From Rhodococcus sp. UNC23MFCrub1.1 (GTDB taxonomy: Bacteria; Actinomycetota; Actinomycetes; Mycobacteriales; Mycobacteriaceae), in the NCBI RefSeq assembly GCF_000686025.1, contig NZ_JMLQ01000001.1, forward strand, positions 434,001-498,000: a stretch of 64,000 bases of DNA. Reading direction: 5' to 3'. Each line of letters begins with the position of its first letter. Positions within the stretch are counted from its first letter, which is position 1. The notes beneath the pieces were generated by a model. It saw only the letters and a list, made by a program, of their open reading frames with translations, was not told where the DNA came from and made no database searches. A program made the translations under genes and the position numbers. Of this stretch, positions 1-7,965 are shown piece by piece.

Positions 1-111
1 GTACAGACCGTCGAGTATCGGAGCCGCGCGGGACACCGCTCCCGGTCCCGTCGACCCGATCAGGCCCGCGACGCCCATCGCGCCCAGGAACTGTCTTCTC
101 GACCACTGCAT
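1..111 (-). CDS. Tat-exported protein, N-terminal fragment
   Basis: Only the first 37 codons are in the window; the gene runs off the left edge. The product opens MQWSRRQFLGAMGVAGL, a typical twin-arginine signal (S-R-R-Q-F-L followed by a short hydrophobic segment), and then becomes Gly/Pro/Ala rich. A folded, exported, often cofactor-carrying protein is therefore expected, but nothing visible identifies the enzyme. The ATG at 111 is preceded by GGAGAGAAG at good distance, which supports the start. Confidence 0.7.
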   Translation of the reverse strand, partial: MQWSRRQFLGAMGVAGLIGSTGPGAVSRAAPILDGLY

Positions 112-183
112 GTCGACGCTTCTCTCCACCCGGTGCAGGTGATCGCGGTTGTCGCGGACGGGCAGCGGATGCGCTGAAGCTTC

Positions 184-199
184 CTTACTCGCCGGTAAG
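184..199. promoter_or_regulatory. TetR-type operator candidate
   Basis: CTTAC-N6-GTAAG forms an inverted repeat with 5-base arms, the size and spacing often bound by TetR-family repressors. It lies 73 bases upstream of the Tat-protein start and 260 bases upstream of the reductase. No regulator gene is adjacent in the window, so the cognate protein is unknown; it may lie beyond the left edge. Confidence 0.3.
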
Positions 200-389
200 T
201 TGTCCACTTCGTCCGGGTCGATGAGAGGCGATCGGCCGTGACGTCGACGAGTGCGCCGCACCACTCGAGCTGTTCCGACGCCCGCGCGCTGCGCACGGCG
301 TTCCGCGCACGGTGCAGCGCGCGCTCGGCATCGGGCGGTGCGCTCGGCGCCTCGTAGCGGACCAGTGCGCCGCGCCACTCGGCCCCACT

Positions 390-414
390 GGTTGCTCCGT
401 TGCCCCCATGGGTA
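390..414 (+). promoter_or_regulatory. SigF/SigB-like promoter candidate
   Basis: GGTTG, 15 bases, GGGTA. This resembles the mycobacterial SigF pattern GGTTT-N15-17-GGGTA with one mismatch in the -35. It lies about 50 bases upstream of the PRISE reductase start. The same N15 spacing recurs at 35493, 41238 and 42705, which raises confidence slightly. Confidence 0.35.
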
Positions 415-461
415 GCCCATGCAGGATCGAGACACGATCACCGATCGGAGGCATCACACAC

Positions 462-1541
462 ATGGCAGCACGAAGTCCGGGCACGGCGCTCGTCGTCGGA
501 GCCACCGGCATCTCGGGGCAGACCATCTGTCGACGACTCGTCGACGCGGGGTGGCGCACCTACGGGTTGTCGCGCAAGACCGAGTTGCCGGTCGACGGCG
601 TGACACCCGTGACGGCCGACCTTCTCGACGCCGATGCGCTGCGTGAGGCACTGCGCGGAACGGCGCCCGAGCTCGTGTTCTTCACGGCGTGGATGATGCA
701 GGACTCGGAGGCGGAGAACATCGAGGTGAACACCGCCACCCTCCGGAACACGTTCGACGCGCTGGCGCCGGAGAACTCGGTGAAGCACGTTGCTCTCATG
801 ACGGGTCTGAAGCACTACCTCGGACCGTTCGACGCCTACGGCGCCGCGGTGACGGCGGAGACCCCGTTCCACGAGAGCGAGGAGCGCCTCGACACACCGA
901 ACTTCTACTACGCCCAGGAGGACGAGTTGTTCTCGGGCGCAGAGCGACTGGGCTTCACCTGGAGCGTGCACCGGGCACACACCATCTTCGGGTTCGCCGT
1001 GGGCAACGCCATGAACATGGCACTCACCCTGTCGGTGTACGCCACTCTCTGCAAGGAGACCGGCGAGCCGTTCGTCTTCCCCGGTTCGGAGACCCAGTGG
1101 AACGGTCTGACCGATGTCACCGATGCCGATCTGCTCGCCGAGCAGATGATCTGGGCCGCCACGAACGAGAACGGCGCCGACGAGCCATTCAATGTCGCGA
1201 ACGGCGACGTGTTCCGTTGGCGATGGCTGTGGCCGCGCATCGCCGACCATTTCGGTGTCGAACCCGTCGGTTTCGACACCGAACCACGACCGTTGGCGAC
1301 GCGAATGGACGATGCACCCGACGCGTGGCGGCGCATCGCCGAGAAGTACGACCTCGTCGAGTCGGACGTGACTCGACTCGCATCGTGGTGGCACACCGAC
1401 GGCGACCTCGGCCGCGACATGGAGTGCCTGACCGACATGACGAAGAGCCGCAAGGCGGGGTTCCTCGGATTCCGCTCGACCAGTGAGAGTTTCGCGGAGA
1501 ACCTCGCTCGGTACCGGGACGCGCGGATCATTCCTCGCTGA
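462..1541 (+). CDS. PRISE-family short-chain reductase (enone 5-beta-reductase-like)
   Basis: A 359-residue NAD(P)H-dependent oxidoreductase of the progesterone 5-beta-reductase/iridoid synthase (PRISE) branch of atypical SDRs. Seen: the Rossmann motif VVGATGISGQ at residues 11-20, the PRISE signature TGLKHYLGPF at 114-123 with the family's catalytic Lys117, and NFYYAQED at 147-154 with the catalytic Tyr150. Family members reduce the C=C bond of activated enones; the bacterial substrate is unknown. I start at ATG 462 because GGAG precedes it and the Rossmann motif follows at once; the longer frame to 312 has no SDR content. A strong hairpin follows at 1553. Confidence 0.85.
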   Translation: MAARSPGTALVVGATGISGQTICRRLVDAGWRTYGLSRKTELPVDGVTPVTADLLDADALREALRGTAPELVFFTAWMMQDSEAENIEVNTATLRNTFDALAPENSVKHVALMTGLKHYLGPFDAYGAAVTAETPFHESEERLDTPNFYYAQEDELFSGAERLGFTWSVHRAHTIFGFAVGNAMNMALTLSVYATLCKETGEPFVFPGSETQWNGLTDVTDADLLAEQMIWAATNENGADEPFNVANGDVFRWRWLWPRIADHFGVEPVGFDTEPRPLATRMDDAPDAWRRIAEKYDLVESDVTRLASWWHTDGDLGRDMECLTDMTKSRKAGFLGFRSTSESFAENLARYRDARIIPR

Positions 1542-1552
1542 CGTCGGACGCA

Positions 1553-1582
1553 ACGGCCGGGCGGGTGGACCCGCCCGGCCGT
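1553..1582. terminator. hairpin terminator
   Basis: A perfect 14-bp stem, ACGGCCGGGCGGGT and its complement, closes a two-base GG loop just after the reductase stop codon. No T tract follows, as is common in actinobacteria. It also lies just beyond the stop of the convergent small peptide gene, so it may serve both directions. Confidence 0.7.
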
Positions 1583-1587
1583 CGGCG

Positions 1588-1695
1588 TCAGGACGCGATC
1601 GAGAGGCTCTTCAGAATGTTCAGGAAATCGGTCAGAGGCAGCAGATCTCCGAACGAGAAATTGAGGAAGCTGAGGCCGTTGAGAATGCTGAGCAT
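1588..1695 (-). CDS. 35-residue hydrophobic peptide
   Basis: A small gene not of a size normally called. ATG at 1695 is preceded by CGGGAGACATC, a good ribosome site, and encodes 35 residues beginning MLSILNGLSFLNFSFGDLLP and ending in LSIAS. The peptide is strongly amphipathic: Leu/Ile/Phe make up about half of it, there is a single Lys and two Asp, no signal peptide, and a Ser-rich pattern. The size and character recall the small mycolated channel peptides (PorA/PorH type) of Corynebacteriales and phenol-soluble-modulin-like peptides, but I recognise no specific homologue. It ends beside the terminator at 1553, convergent with the PRISE reductase. Confidence 0.6.
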   Translation of the reverse strand: MLSILNGLSFLNFSFGDLLPLTDFLNILKSLSIAS

Positions 1696-1851
1696 GATGT
1701 CTCCCGAGTGAGCGATGTCGCGATTGTTTCGCGCACACAGATCATGAAGGACCCGTCGTCACGGACGACGATGAACGGTGTGGTGACCTGTCACTGACTT
1801 GGTCGTGCTCACAGACAACGCCCCGAAACGGTGTCAATTTCGAGAACATCA
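1696..1851 (-). promoter_or_regulatory. leader of the small peptide gene with two dyads
   Basis: Upstream of the 35-residue peptide, on its strand, lie a TTGACA hexamer (1837 to 1832) without an obvious -10, an inverted repeat GTGAC-CT-GTCAC at 1783-1794, and a perfect hairpin CGTCGTC-ACG-GACGACG at 1754-1770. A structured leader or an operator is possible. The region also holds the 3' side of the dehydrogenase gene that starts at 2934. Confidence 0.35.
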
Positions 1852-2934
1852 TCAGCGAGCGAGAGTGGTCACCTCGTCCGCGATGATGCGCCCCAACTCG
1901 TCGGTCCCCGACGTTCCGCCCATGTCCGCGGTGAGCGCGGCGCCGCCCCGTGCCAACACGTTCTCGACCGCGGTCAGGACCGTGCGCGCGGCATCGGGTT
2001 CGCCGAGGTGATCGAGCATCATGCTGCCGCTCCAGATCTGTCCGATCGGATTGGCGACGTTCTTGCCCGCGATACCCGGTGCCGATCCGTGCACCGGCTC
2101 GAACAGACTGGGAAAGAGCCCCTCCGGGTTGATGTTTCCACTCGGGGCGATGCCGATGGTGCCCGCGATCGCCGGTCCGAGATCGGACAGGATGTCCCCG
2201 AACAGATTGCTCGCGACGACCACGTCGAACCAGTCCGGGTGCAGCACGAAGTTCGCCGTGAGGATGTCGATGTGATAGCTGTCGACGTCCACCGTGGGGT
2301 GATGCGACGCCATGGCGGCGACCCGCTCGTCCCAGTACGGCATCGAGATGGAGATGCCGTTGCTCTTGGTCGCGGACGTCAGGTGGCGTTTCGGCCTGGT
2401 CTCGGCGAGTTCGAAGGCGTACTTCAGGATTCGGTCGACGCCGATGCGCGACATGACCGTCTCCTGGATCACCGTCTCACGCTCGGTCCCCGCGAACATC
2501 CGGCCGCCGAGATCGGTGTACTCCCCCTCGGTGTTCTCCCGCACCACGTAGAAGTCGATGTCGCCGACCTCGCGTCCCGCGAGCGGGCTGGTGACGCCCG
2601 GCATGAGCCGGATGGGCCGCAGATTCACGTACTGGTCGAAGTGACGTCGGAACTGGAGCAGACTGCCCCACAACGAGATGTGGTCCGGCACCACCTCCGG
2701 CCAGCCCACCGCTCCGAAGAAGATCGCGTCGAACGGTCGGAGCTCCTCGAACCAGCCGTCGGGAAGCATCTTTCCGTGCTCGACGTAGTAGTCGGCGCTG
2801 GCGTAGTCGAAGTACTCGTACTCGAGGTCGAGGTCGAACGCCGCCGCCGCGGCGTCCAGTACTTCGATACCGGCGGGAACCACCTCCTTGCCGATGCCGT
2901 CACCCGGGATCACTGCGATGCGTCTGGTAGCCAT
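1852..2934 (-). CDS. tartrate dehydrogenase / D-malate dehydrogenase (decarboxylating)
   Basis: A 360-residue member of the isocitrate/isopropylmalate dehydrogenase family, typical length. The N-terminus has IAVIPGDGIGKEVVPAG; the centre has VVRENTEGEYTDLGGR and a conserved Lys in TSATKSNGIS; near the C-terminus FEPVHGSAPGIAGKNVANP binds NAD and metal. The N-terminal loop HISLWGSLLQFRRHFDQYVN and the GEYTD segment are those of the tartrate/D-malate branch rather than of LeuB. It oxidises (R)-malate or tartrate with Mn2+ and NAD+. It is divergent from the cholesterol oxidase across 142 bases; no shared regulator is seen. Confidence 0.85.
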   Translation of the reverse strand: MATRRIAVIPGDGIGKEVVPAGIEVLDAAAAAFDLDLEYEYFDYASADYYVEHGKMLPDGWFEELRPFDAIFFGAVGWPEVVPDHISLWGSLLQFRRHFDQYVNLRPIRLMPGVTSPLAGREVGDIDFYVVRENTEGEYTDLGGRMFAGTERETVIQETVMSRIGVDRILKYAFELAETRPKRHLTSATKSNGISISMPYWDERVAAMASHHPTVDVDSYHIDILTANFVLHPDWFDVVVASNLFGDILSDLGPAIAGTIGIAPSGNINPEGLFPSLFEPVHGSAPGIAGKNVANPIGQIWSGSMMLDHLGEPDAARTVLTAVENVLARGGAALTADMGGTSGTDELGRIIADEVTTLAR

Positions 2935-2960
2935 CGTTCGAGCCTAGTCGGGGCGAAACC

Positions 2961-2990
2961 TTGACACTCGCTGACAGAACTGTCTAGGTT
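2961..2990 (+). promoter_or_regulatory. sigma-70-type promoter for the cholesterol oxidase gene
   Basis: TTGACA at 2961-2966, an 18-base spacer and TAGGTT at 2985-2990 form a good housekeeping promoter for these organisms. It would give a leader of about 80 bases before the ATG at 3077. Confidence 0.5.
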
Positions 2991-3076
2991 CTGAGCACCC
3001 GGCATCGAGATCGGGTGTTCGCCGGGGGGTGCCCACAGGTATCGGCGGACTCCACGAACGATCCGGGGGAAGCCGC

Positions 3077-4675
3077 ATGTCACCGTTCACTCGCCGCACG
3101 TTCCTCTCCGGCGCCGCCGCGGCCGGCGGTGCGCTGATCGCCGGCAACCATGCCGCCCGCGCCTCTGCTCACGGCATCGCCGCACGCACACAACGAGTTC
3201 CGCTCTCCCGCGAGGATCACCGCGTGGTGATCGTCGGCTCCGGGTTCGGCGGCGGCGTCGCCGCACTGCGCCTCGCACAGGCAGGCGTTCCGGTGACCGT
3301 GCTCGAGCGCGGTCTGCGATGGCCGACCGGTCCGAACGCCGAGACCTTTCCGCACGCTCGCTCACCCGACGGTCGTTTCCTCTGGTACGGATCCGCGAAG
3401 AACGTGTTCGGACGTCCGATCGACGTCCCGGCGTACACCGGCCTCGTCGAGGCGGTTCCCGGCGAGAACATGACCGCGCTGTGTGCGGCCGGGGTCGGCG
3501 GCGGGTCCCTCGTCTATCAGGGGATGACGCTGCAGCCGGCCGAGGCGGTGTTCGCGTCGCAGTTCCCCGGCGCACTGGACTGGGGCCTGCTCGATCACGT
3601 CCATTACCCGCGGGTCGCCCGGATGCTGCACCTCGCGGTCGCGCCCGACGAGTTGGTCCACAGCCCCAATTACGCTGCACCACGAGCATTCCGGGACAGT
3701 GCACGACGACTCGGACTCCCCGTGTCGAAGATCCCGATGCCCATCGACTGGAACTTCGCGCTCGACGAACTTCGTGGCGACTTGGCCCCGTCCTACACCA
3801 ACGGCGACGGCGCCATCGGCGTCAACAACGGCGGCAAGTTCTCCGTGGACGTCACGTACATCGCCGAGGCGGAGGCGACCGGGCTGGCGACGGTACAGAC
3901 CCTGCACCAGGTCACCGACGTCGAACGGGCGTCCGACGGCCGGTGGACGGTCTACGTCGACCGCATCGACACCTCGGGGGCGGTCGTGGAGAACAAGATC
4001 CTCACCACGCCGACCCTGATCATGGCTGCGGGCAGCATGAACACCACGCGACTGCTGATGCGGGCGGCAGCGTCCGGCCGGATCCCGGACATGCCGGACG
4101 CGCTCGGCGACGGCTGGGGCACCAACGCGGACAGGATCTACTCGTGGACGACGTTCGACCAGGACTTCGGACCCGCACAGGGCGGCCCGGTGGTCTTCGG
4201 CAGTCTCGACTGGGCGGACCCGTCCCGCGCGATGACGGTCATCCAGGCGTCGTTCCCCCCTCTCGGGGTGGATGCCCGAACCACCGTTCTGGTCGGCTAC
4301 GGCGTCAGCGACGCCCGTGGGCGTTTCGTCTACGACGGTGCGCGGGACGATGCGATCCTGCGGTGGCCGCACGAGGGGGATGCGGCCATCCAGAGTCACC
4401 TCGACCCGCGCGTGCGCGCGATCGCCGGACCGAACAGCCTCGTCGTGGACACCAACGCGGTGTTCCCGTCCACCTGGCACCCGCTCGGCGGGGCCAACAT
4501 GGGAACGGTCTGCGATCTGGAGGGTCGAGTCCAGGGACAGCGCGGCCTCTACGTTCTCGACGGCGCCCTGATCCCGGGCAACTGCGCCGCCTGCAATCCG
4601 TCGATGACCATCGCCGCAGTCGCGGAGCACGCTCTCGACAGCATCGTGGCCACCGACGTCGGCACCGTCATCTGA
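3077..4675 (+). CDS. choD: secreted cholesterol oxidase (GMC flavoenzyme, class I)
   Basis: 532 residues. The N-terminus MSPFTRRTFLSGAAAAGG is a Tat signal, so the FAD enzyme is exported folded. Then come the FAD-binding GSGFGGG motif after VVIV, GVGGGSLVYQGM, NNGGKFSVDVTYIAEAEATG, TLHQV, and the C-terminal WHPLGGANMG and NCAACNPSMTIAA. The conserved active-site His (WHPLGG) and Asn (CNPSMT) match the non-covalent FAD cholesterol oxidases of Streptomyces and Rhodococcus. Reaction: 3-beta-hydroxysterol to 4-en-3-one with H2O2. I start at ATG 3077, preceded by GGGGGAAG; the 16-codon longer frame would bury the Tat motif. Other sterol substrates are possible. Confidence 0.85.
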   Translation: MSPFTRRTFLSGAAAAGGALIAGNHAARASAHGIAARTQRVPLSREDHRVVIVGSGFGGGVAALRLAQAGVPVTVLERGLRWPTGPNAETFPHARSPDGRFLWYGSAKNVFGRPIDVPAYTGLVEAVPGENMTALCAAGVGGGSLVYQGMTLQPAEAVFASQFPGALDWGLLDHVHYPRVARMLHLAVAPDELVHSPNYAAPRAFRDSARRLGLPVSKIPMPIDWNFALDELRGDLAPSYTNGDGAIGVNNGGKFSVDVTYIAEAEATGLATVQTLHQVTDVERASDGRWTVYVDRIDTSGAVVENKILTTPTLIMAAGSMNTTRLLMRAAASGRIPDMPDALGDGWGTNADRIYSWTTFDQDFGPAQGGPVVFGSLDWADPSRAMTVIQASFPPLGVDARTTVLVGYGVSDARGRFVYDGARDDAILRWPHEGDAAIQSHLDPRVRAIAGPNSLVVDTNAVFPSTWHPLGGANMGTVCDLEGRVQGQRGLYVLDGALIPGNCAACNPSMTIAAVAEHALDSIVATDVGTVI

Positions 4676-4682
4676 GCCGGCG

Positions 4683-5246
4683 TCAGTCCAGCATGGCATC
4701 GGTCAGCTCGACCCGCCGCGCGACGATGTCGTCCGCGAGCTGGGTGACGCGGACCCCGTCTGCGTAGGCGAGGGACCGGAGCCGAACCACGGCCTCGTCG
4801 GCGGTGATCCGGAACCGTGCTGCCATCATGCCGGCAGCCACGTGCACGGAGGCGCGGGACAACGGATCGTCCGCGGCGTCGTCCCCCACTCCGGCGACGT
4901 CGCGGCGGTAGAGCTCGAGCACGCCCACCGTCGGCTCCGTGCCCACCGGAAGCGCGAACACGGCACCCACGTCGAGAGCTCGAACGGCGTCGTCGAACAG
5001 CGGCCACGGCGAGCCCTCGTCGGTACCGACCATGCTGATCATCGTCTGTTCACTCCGGAAGGCATCGAGGCAGGGCCCGGTTCCCAGCGTGAACTGCAGT
5101 TCGTCGATGCGGGTCGCGACGTCGTCGCTGCTGTAGGCGAGGTCGCGGATCGCCGCGGTCACGATGACTGCCACCGCGATCCCGTCCGCACCCAGCGACG
5201 GCGCGTACCGCTCCACCACGGCGCGGGTGGCGTCGAAGGAATCCAT
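4683..5246 (-). CDS. GAF-ANTAR regulator
   Basis: 187 residues. A GAF-like sensory domain (about 15-130, with LGTGPCLDAF and VFALPVGTEPTVGVLELYRR) is followed by an ANTAR helix bundle (about 138-187: ITADEAVVRLRSLAYADGVRVTQLADDIV). ANTAR domains bind paired-hexaloop RNA and act as antiterminators in the families studied; GAF controls dimerisation. No paired-hexaloop leader was recognised next to it, so the target is unknown. It lies convergent with the cholesterol oxidase, 7 bases apart. It is one of four such proteins in the window. Confidence 0.8.
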   Translation of the reverse strand: MDSFDATRAVVERYAPSLGADGIAVAVIVTAAIRDLAYSSDDVATRIDELQFTLGTGPCLDAFRSEQTMISMVGTDEGSPWPLFDDAVRALDVGAVFALPVGTEPTVGVLELYRRDVAGVGDDAADDPLSRASVHVAAGMMAARFRITADEAVVRLRSLAYADGVRVTQLADDIVARRVELTDAMLD

Positions 5247-5291
5247 GGATTCTGGTGCCCGAGTCGGACATGGATGAACGTACCGCCGAGA

Positions 5292-6269
5292 TCACTCCAC
5301 GACGACGGATCGGCCGCCCTCGTTCATCGAGGCGACGAGAGCGTCGGCGACGAGACCTGCACGCAGCCCCGCGTCCGCGTCGGCGAGCTCCGAGACCCGG
5401 CCGGCCTCGAGGGAATCGACCCACTCCTGGAGTTGCAGGCGATACGCGTCCGCATAGCGGGGAACCCAGTCGGCCGGGTAGGCCACGGACCGCCGGCGGT
5501 CGCGGTCGGTGACCACGTGAGTGGGCAGCACGAGCGCAGACGCTCCGATATCGCCCACCACCTCGCACCTCGTGTCGTATCCGTAGCGGGCGTTGAGGAA
5601 GATCTCGACCGTCACCAGAACGTCGGACTCGGTCCGCAACAGCATGATCTGCGGATCCTGGCGCGTTCCGGAGTGCGCGGACGTACGACCCGCGTGCCAA
5701 CTCACCTCCGTGATCGGCGACGACAGCAACCACGGCACGATGTCGAGTTCGTGAATCGCGGAGTTGGTGATGGTCGACGCGGACGTGCCGCCGGGGTAGG
5801 CCTCGACGGTGCGACTCACGCAGTGGGCGACAAGGGGTTCACCCAGTTCACCGGAGGACACCACGCGCTTCAGTTCCACGTAGGCCGGATCGAACCGACG
5901 CATGAAGCCGACCGTGATCAAGGTGCGTTCGCCCTGCGCGGCGATGATCTCGCGGCACTCCGCCGCCGTGGGCGCGAGCGGCTTCTCGCACAGCACCGGC
6001 TTGCCCGCGGCCAGCGCCAGGTGCACCAGTTCGGCGTGGGTCGAATCGTGCGAGGCGATGACGACGGCGTCGACGTCGTCGCGCTCGATCAGCGCCGGGC
6101 CGTCCGCCGTGACGGTGGCGCCGCGCAGGGTGGAGGCGACTGCACTCGCCCGTGCTGCGTCGAAGTCGGCGACAGCGGTCACCGCCGCGCCCGACACCCG
6201 CCGATCGAGGGACAGGCCATGGTCCGCTCCCATGACGCCGACACCGATGATTCCAACCCGCACAGTCAT
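5292..6269 (-). CDS. iolG: inositol 2-dehydrogenase-like Gfo/Idh/MocA oxidoreductase
   Basis: 325 residues. The N-terminal Rossmann fold begins VRVGIIGVGVMGADHG and includes CEKPLAPT (the family EKP motif, Lys for catalysis); the C-terminal alpha/beta domain carries NSAIHELDIVPWLL with the Asp-His pair of myo-inositol dehydrogenases. Family reaction: NAD+-dependent oxidation of myo-inositol to scyllo-inosose. No other iol gene is adjacent, so the substrate stays tentative. It is divergent from a second Gfo/Idh gene over a 62-base spacer. Start ATG 6269. Confidence 0.75.
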   Translation of the reverse strand: MTVRVGIIGVGVMGADHGLSLDRRVSGAAVTAVADFDAARASAVASTLRGATVTADGPALIERDDVDAVVIASHDSTHAELVHLALAAGKPVLCEKPLAPTAAECREIIAAQGERTLITVGFMRRFDPAYVELKRVVSSGELGEPLVAHCVSRTVEAYPGGTSASTITNSAIHELDIVPWLLSSPITEVSWHAGRTSAHSGTRQDPQIMLLRTESDVLVTVEIFLNARYGYDTRCEVVGDIGASALVLPTHVVTDRDRRRSVAYPADWVPRYADAYRLQLQEWVDSLEAGRVSELADADAGLRAGLVADALVASMNEGGRSVVVE

Positions 6270-6331
6270 GATCGAAAGTATTACATCTTAATGTCCTGAC
6301 AAATGTGCTTTCGTCTGATTGGCTCTGCCGC
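6270..6331. promoter_or_regulatory. divergent promoter region between two Gfo/Idh genes
   Basis: A 62-base spacer, unusually AT-rich for this genome. It contains the inverted repeat ACAT-CTTA-ATGT (6283-6294), followed by TGACAAATGTG. A shared operator, GntR or LacI type, is plausible; no regulator gene is adjacent. Confidence 0.35.
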
Positions 6332-7342
6332 ATGACGCAGAGCGCCTCCCTCCCCCTGTCACGAGTTCCCGATCCCCGTGACGCGCCCGTTCTCCGGTGG
6401 GCAGTCCTCGGGCCGGGCTGGATCGCGCACCGGTTCGTCGAGTCACTGCACCGGCACACGACCCAGACCGTCGTCGCGGTGGGATCCCGCTCACCGGAGC
6501 GCGCACGCGCCTTCGCCGACGAGCACGGCGTCGACCGCGCGCACGGCACCTACGAGGCCGTCTTCGCCGACGACGACGTCGACATCGTGTACATCGCCAC
6601 GCCGCACACCGAGCACCTCGCGAACGCCCTCGACGCCATCGCCGCGGGCAAGCACGTGCTCGTCGAGAAGCCGCTCGCCGTCGACGCGGTCGGCGCGGCC
6701 CGTATCGCGGAGGCCGCACGGTCGGCAGGAGTGTTCGCGGGAGAAGCGATGTGGACGAGATTCCTGCCGAAGTTCGACGTGATAGAGCAGGTGCTCCGCA
6801 GCGGCGTCCTCGGACCGATCCACACGGTGCTCGCGGATCACGGCGAGTTCTTCACCACCGATCACCGCATCTACGATCCGGCGCTGGCCGGTGGCCCGCT
6901 CCTGGATCTGGGAACGTACGTCGCGTCCTTCGCCTACTCGGTTCTCGGTGCACCGGAGACGGTGGATGCTCGGAGTCGACCTGCCAATGACCAGATCGAC
7001 GGTCAGATCTCGGCCCTTCTCACCGGCGAGTCCGGACATGCGGTGCTCAACACCACGATCCTGACGAACACGCCGACGACGGCGGTCGTGTGCGGCCGGG
7101 ACGGCACGCTCACCATCGCCGGGCCCTTCTTCATGCCGGGGCCGTTCACCGTCGCACTCCGCGACGGCATCACCCTCGCCTACGACGAGACCCCCGGCCT
7201 CCAGGTCGACGGACTGCATCTCGCCGCGGTGGAGGCTGCGAGGAGGATTTCCGTCGGCGAGGTCGAGTCCGCCGTCCATCCCCTCGCCGACGCGGTCGCG
7301 ACCCTGGAGATCATCGACCGGATCCGCGAACGGATCAGCTGA
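6332..7342 (+). CDS. Gfo/Idh/MocA family oxidoreductase
   Basis: 336 residues. The N-terminal Rossmann fold (WAVLGPGWIAHRFVESL) is followed by VLVEKPLAVDAVGAARIA, which carries the catalytic EKP motif, and MWTRFLPKFDVI; the C-terminal sheet domain has GGPLLDLGTYVASFAYSVLG. This GGxLxDxGxY form is seen in dihydrodiol dehydrogenase-like and sugar (xylose/glucose) dehydrogenase members. The substrate is unassigned. I use ATG 6332; a GTG at 6305 is in frame but overlaps the promoter region. The 3' end overlaps the convergent sortase gene by 8 bases. Confidence 0.75.
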   Translation: MTQSASLPLSRVPDPRDAPVLRWAVLGPGWIAHRFVESLHRHTTQTVVAVGSRSPERARAFADEHGVDRAHGTYEAVFADDDVDIVYIATPHTEHLANALDAIAAGKHVLVEKPLAVDAVGAARIAEAARSAGVFAGEAMWTRFLPKFDVIEQVLRSGVLGPIHTVLADHGEFFTTDHRIYDPALAGGPLLDLGTYVASFAYSVLGAPETVDARSRPANDQIDGQISALLTGESGHAVLNTTILTNTPTTAVVCGRDGTLTIAGPFFMPGPFTVALRDGITLAYDETPGLQVDGLHLAAVEAARRISVGEVESAVHPLADAVATLEIIDRIRERIS

Positions 7343-7964
7343 TCAGATCGGCGTAGACCACGATGTTGTCGTCGTAACTGGCTGCGTCGCTGTCGAATCG
7401 ACCGCCACACGTGATCAGCCGGAGTCCCGGGTGGTCGATGTCGCCGTACACCGTGGTCGTCGGGAACTCGGCCTTCGGGTACTGATCGACCTCCGTGACC
7501 CGGAAGCGCGACGTGGTGCCGTCCTGCAGAGTGACGATCACGTCGTCGTCCGGGACGAGGTCACCGAGCCGGGAGAACACACCCGGCGCACCGTCCCAGT
7601 CCACGTGACCGGCGATCACGGACGGCCCCATCGCGCCGGGAATCGGTGAACCCGTGTACCACCCGGCCGGAAACGCGCCGGGTGGTACCTCCATCGTCCC
7701 GTCCTGCTGCAGACCCAGGCCCATGAGGTCGGAACTCACGGAGATCGCGGGAACGTCGATGCGGACCGGCGGCGACGAGAGGGCCACGGCATCAGGGACA
7801 CCGGTGGTGCCCTCGTCGACCACGCCGACGTCCGCCGACTCGGTCGCGGCCGGCGCCGGCGGGGCGGTGCCGGCAGCAGTGGAGCATCCGGAGATCAGCG
7901 CCAGCGCGAGCAGCACCGCAGCGCACAGTGAGCGCGCCGCGGTGGTGACGGAACATGATGCCAT
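7335..7964 (-). CDS. class F sortase, lipoprotein-like N-terminus
   Basis: 209 residues. Residues 10-27 form a signal segment ending in a lipobox, ALISGC, so the enzyme may be lipid-anchored at Cys27. The sortase fold contains the catalytic His120 (VIAGHVDWDG) and Cys186 (LRLITCGGRF) and ends DDNIVVYA, the class E/F arrangement. The Arg usually found near the final YxDN strand is not evident; Arg189 is a candidate. The ATG is one base after the stop of the upstream surface-protein gene (TGA-C-ATG), so the two are translationally coupled. It probably anchors that protein to the peptidoglycan. Confidence 0.85.
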   Translation of the reverse strand: MASCSVTTAARSLCAAVLLALALISGCSTAAGTAPPAPAATESADVGVVDEGTTGVPDAVALSSPPVRIDVPAISVSSDLMGLGLQQDGTMEVPPGAFPAGWYTGSPIPGAMGPSVIAGHVDWDGAPGVFSRLGDLVPDDDVIVTLQDGTTSRFRVTEVDQYPKAEFPTTTVYGDIDHPGLRLITCGGRFDSDAASYDDNIVVYADLIS

Positions 7965-7965
7965 G

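Larger units (their letters stand above)
112..461. other. intergenic region with operator-like palindrome and a SigF-like promoter
   Basis: These 350 bases separate two divergent genes, a Tat protein to the left and an SDR reductase to the right. I find no convincing small gene. Visible signals are a TTAC/GTAA dyad near 184-199 and a GGTTG-N15-GGGTA element at 390-414, both listed separately. The rest is GC-rich sequence without clear structure. Confidence 0.5.

Noticed and set aside
1831-2964. 377-codon plus-strand frame over the dehydrogenase
   Set aside because: Antisense shadow of the tartrate/malate dehydrogenase; no domain and biased composition.
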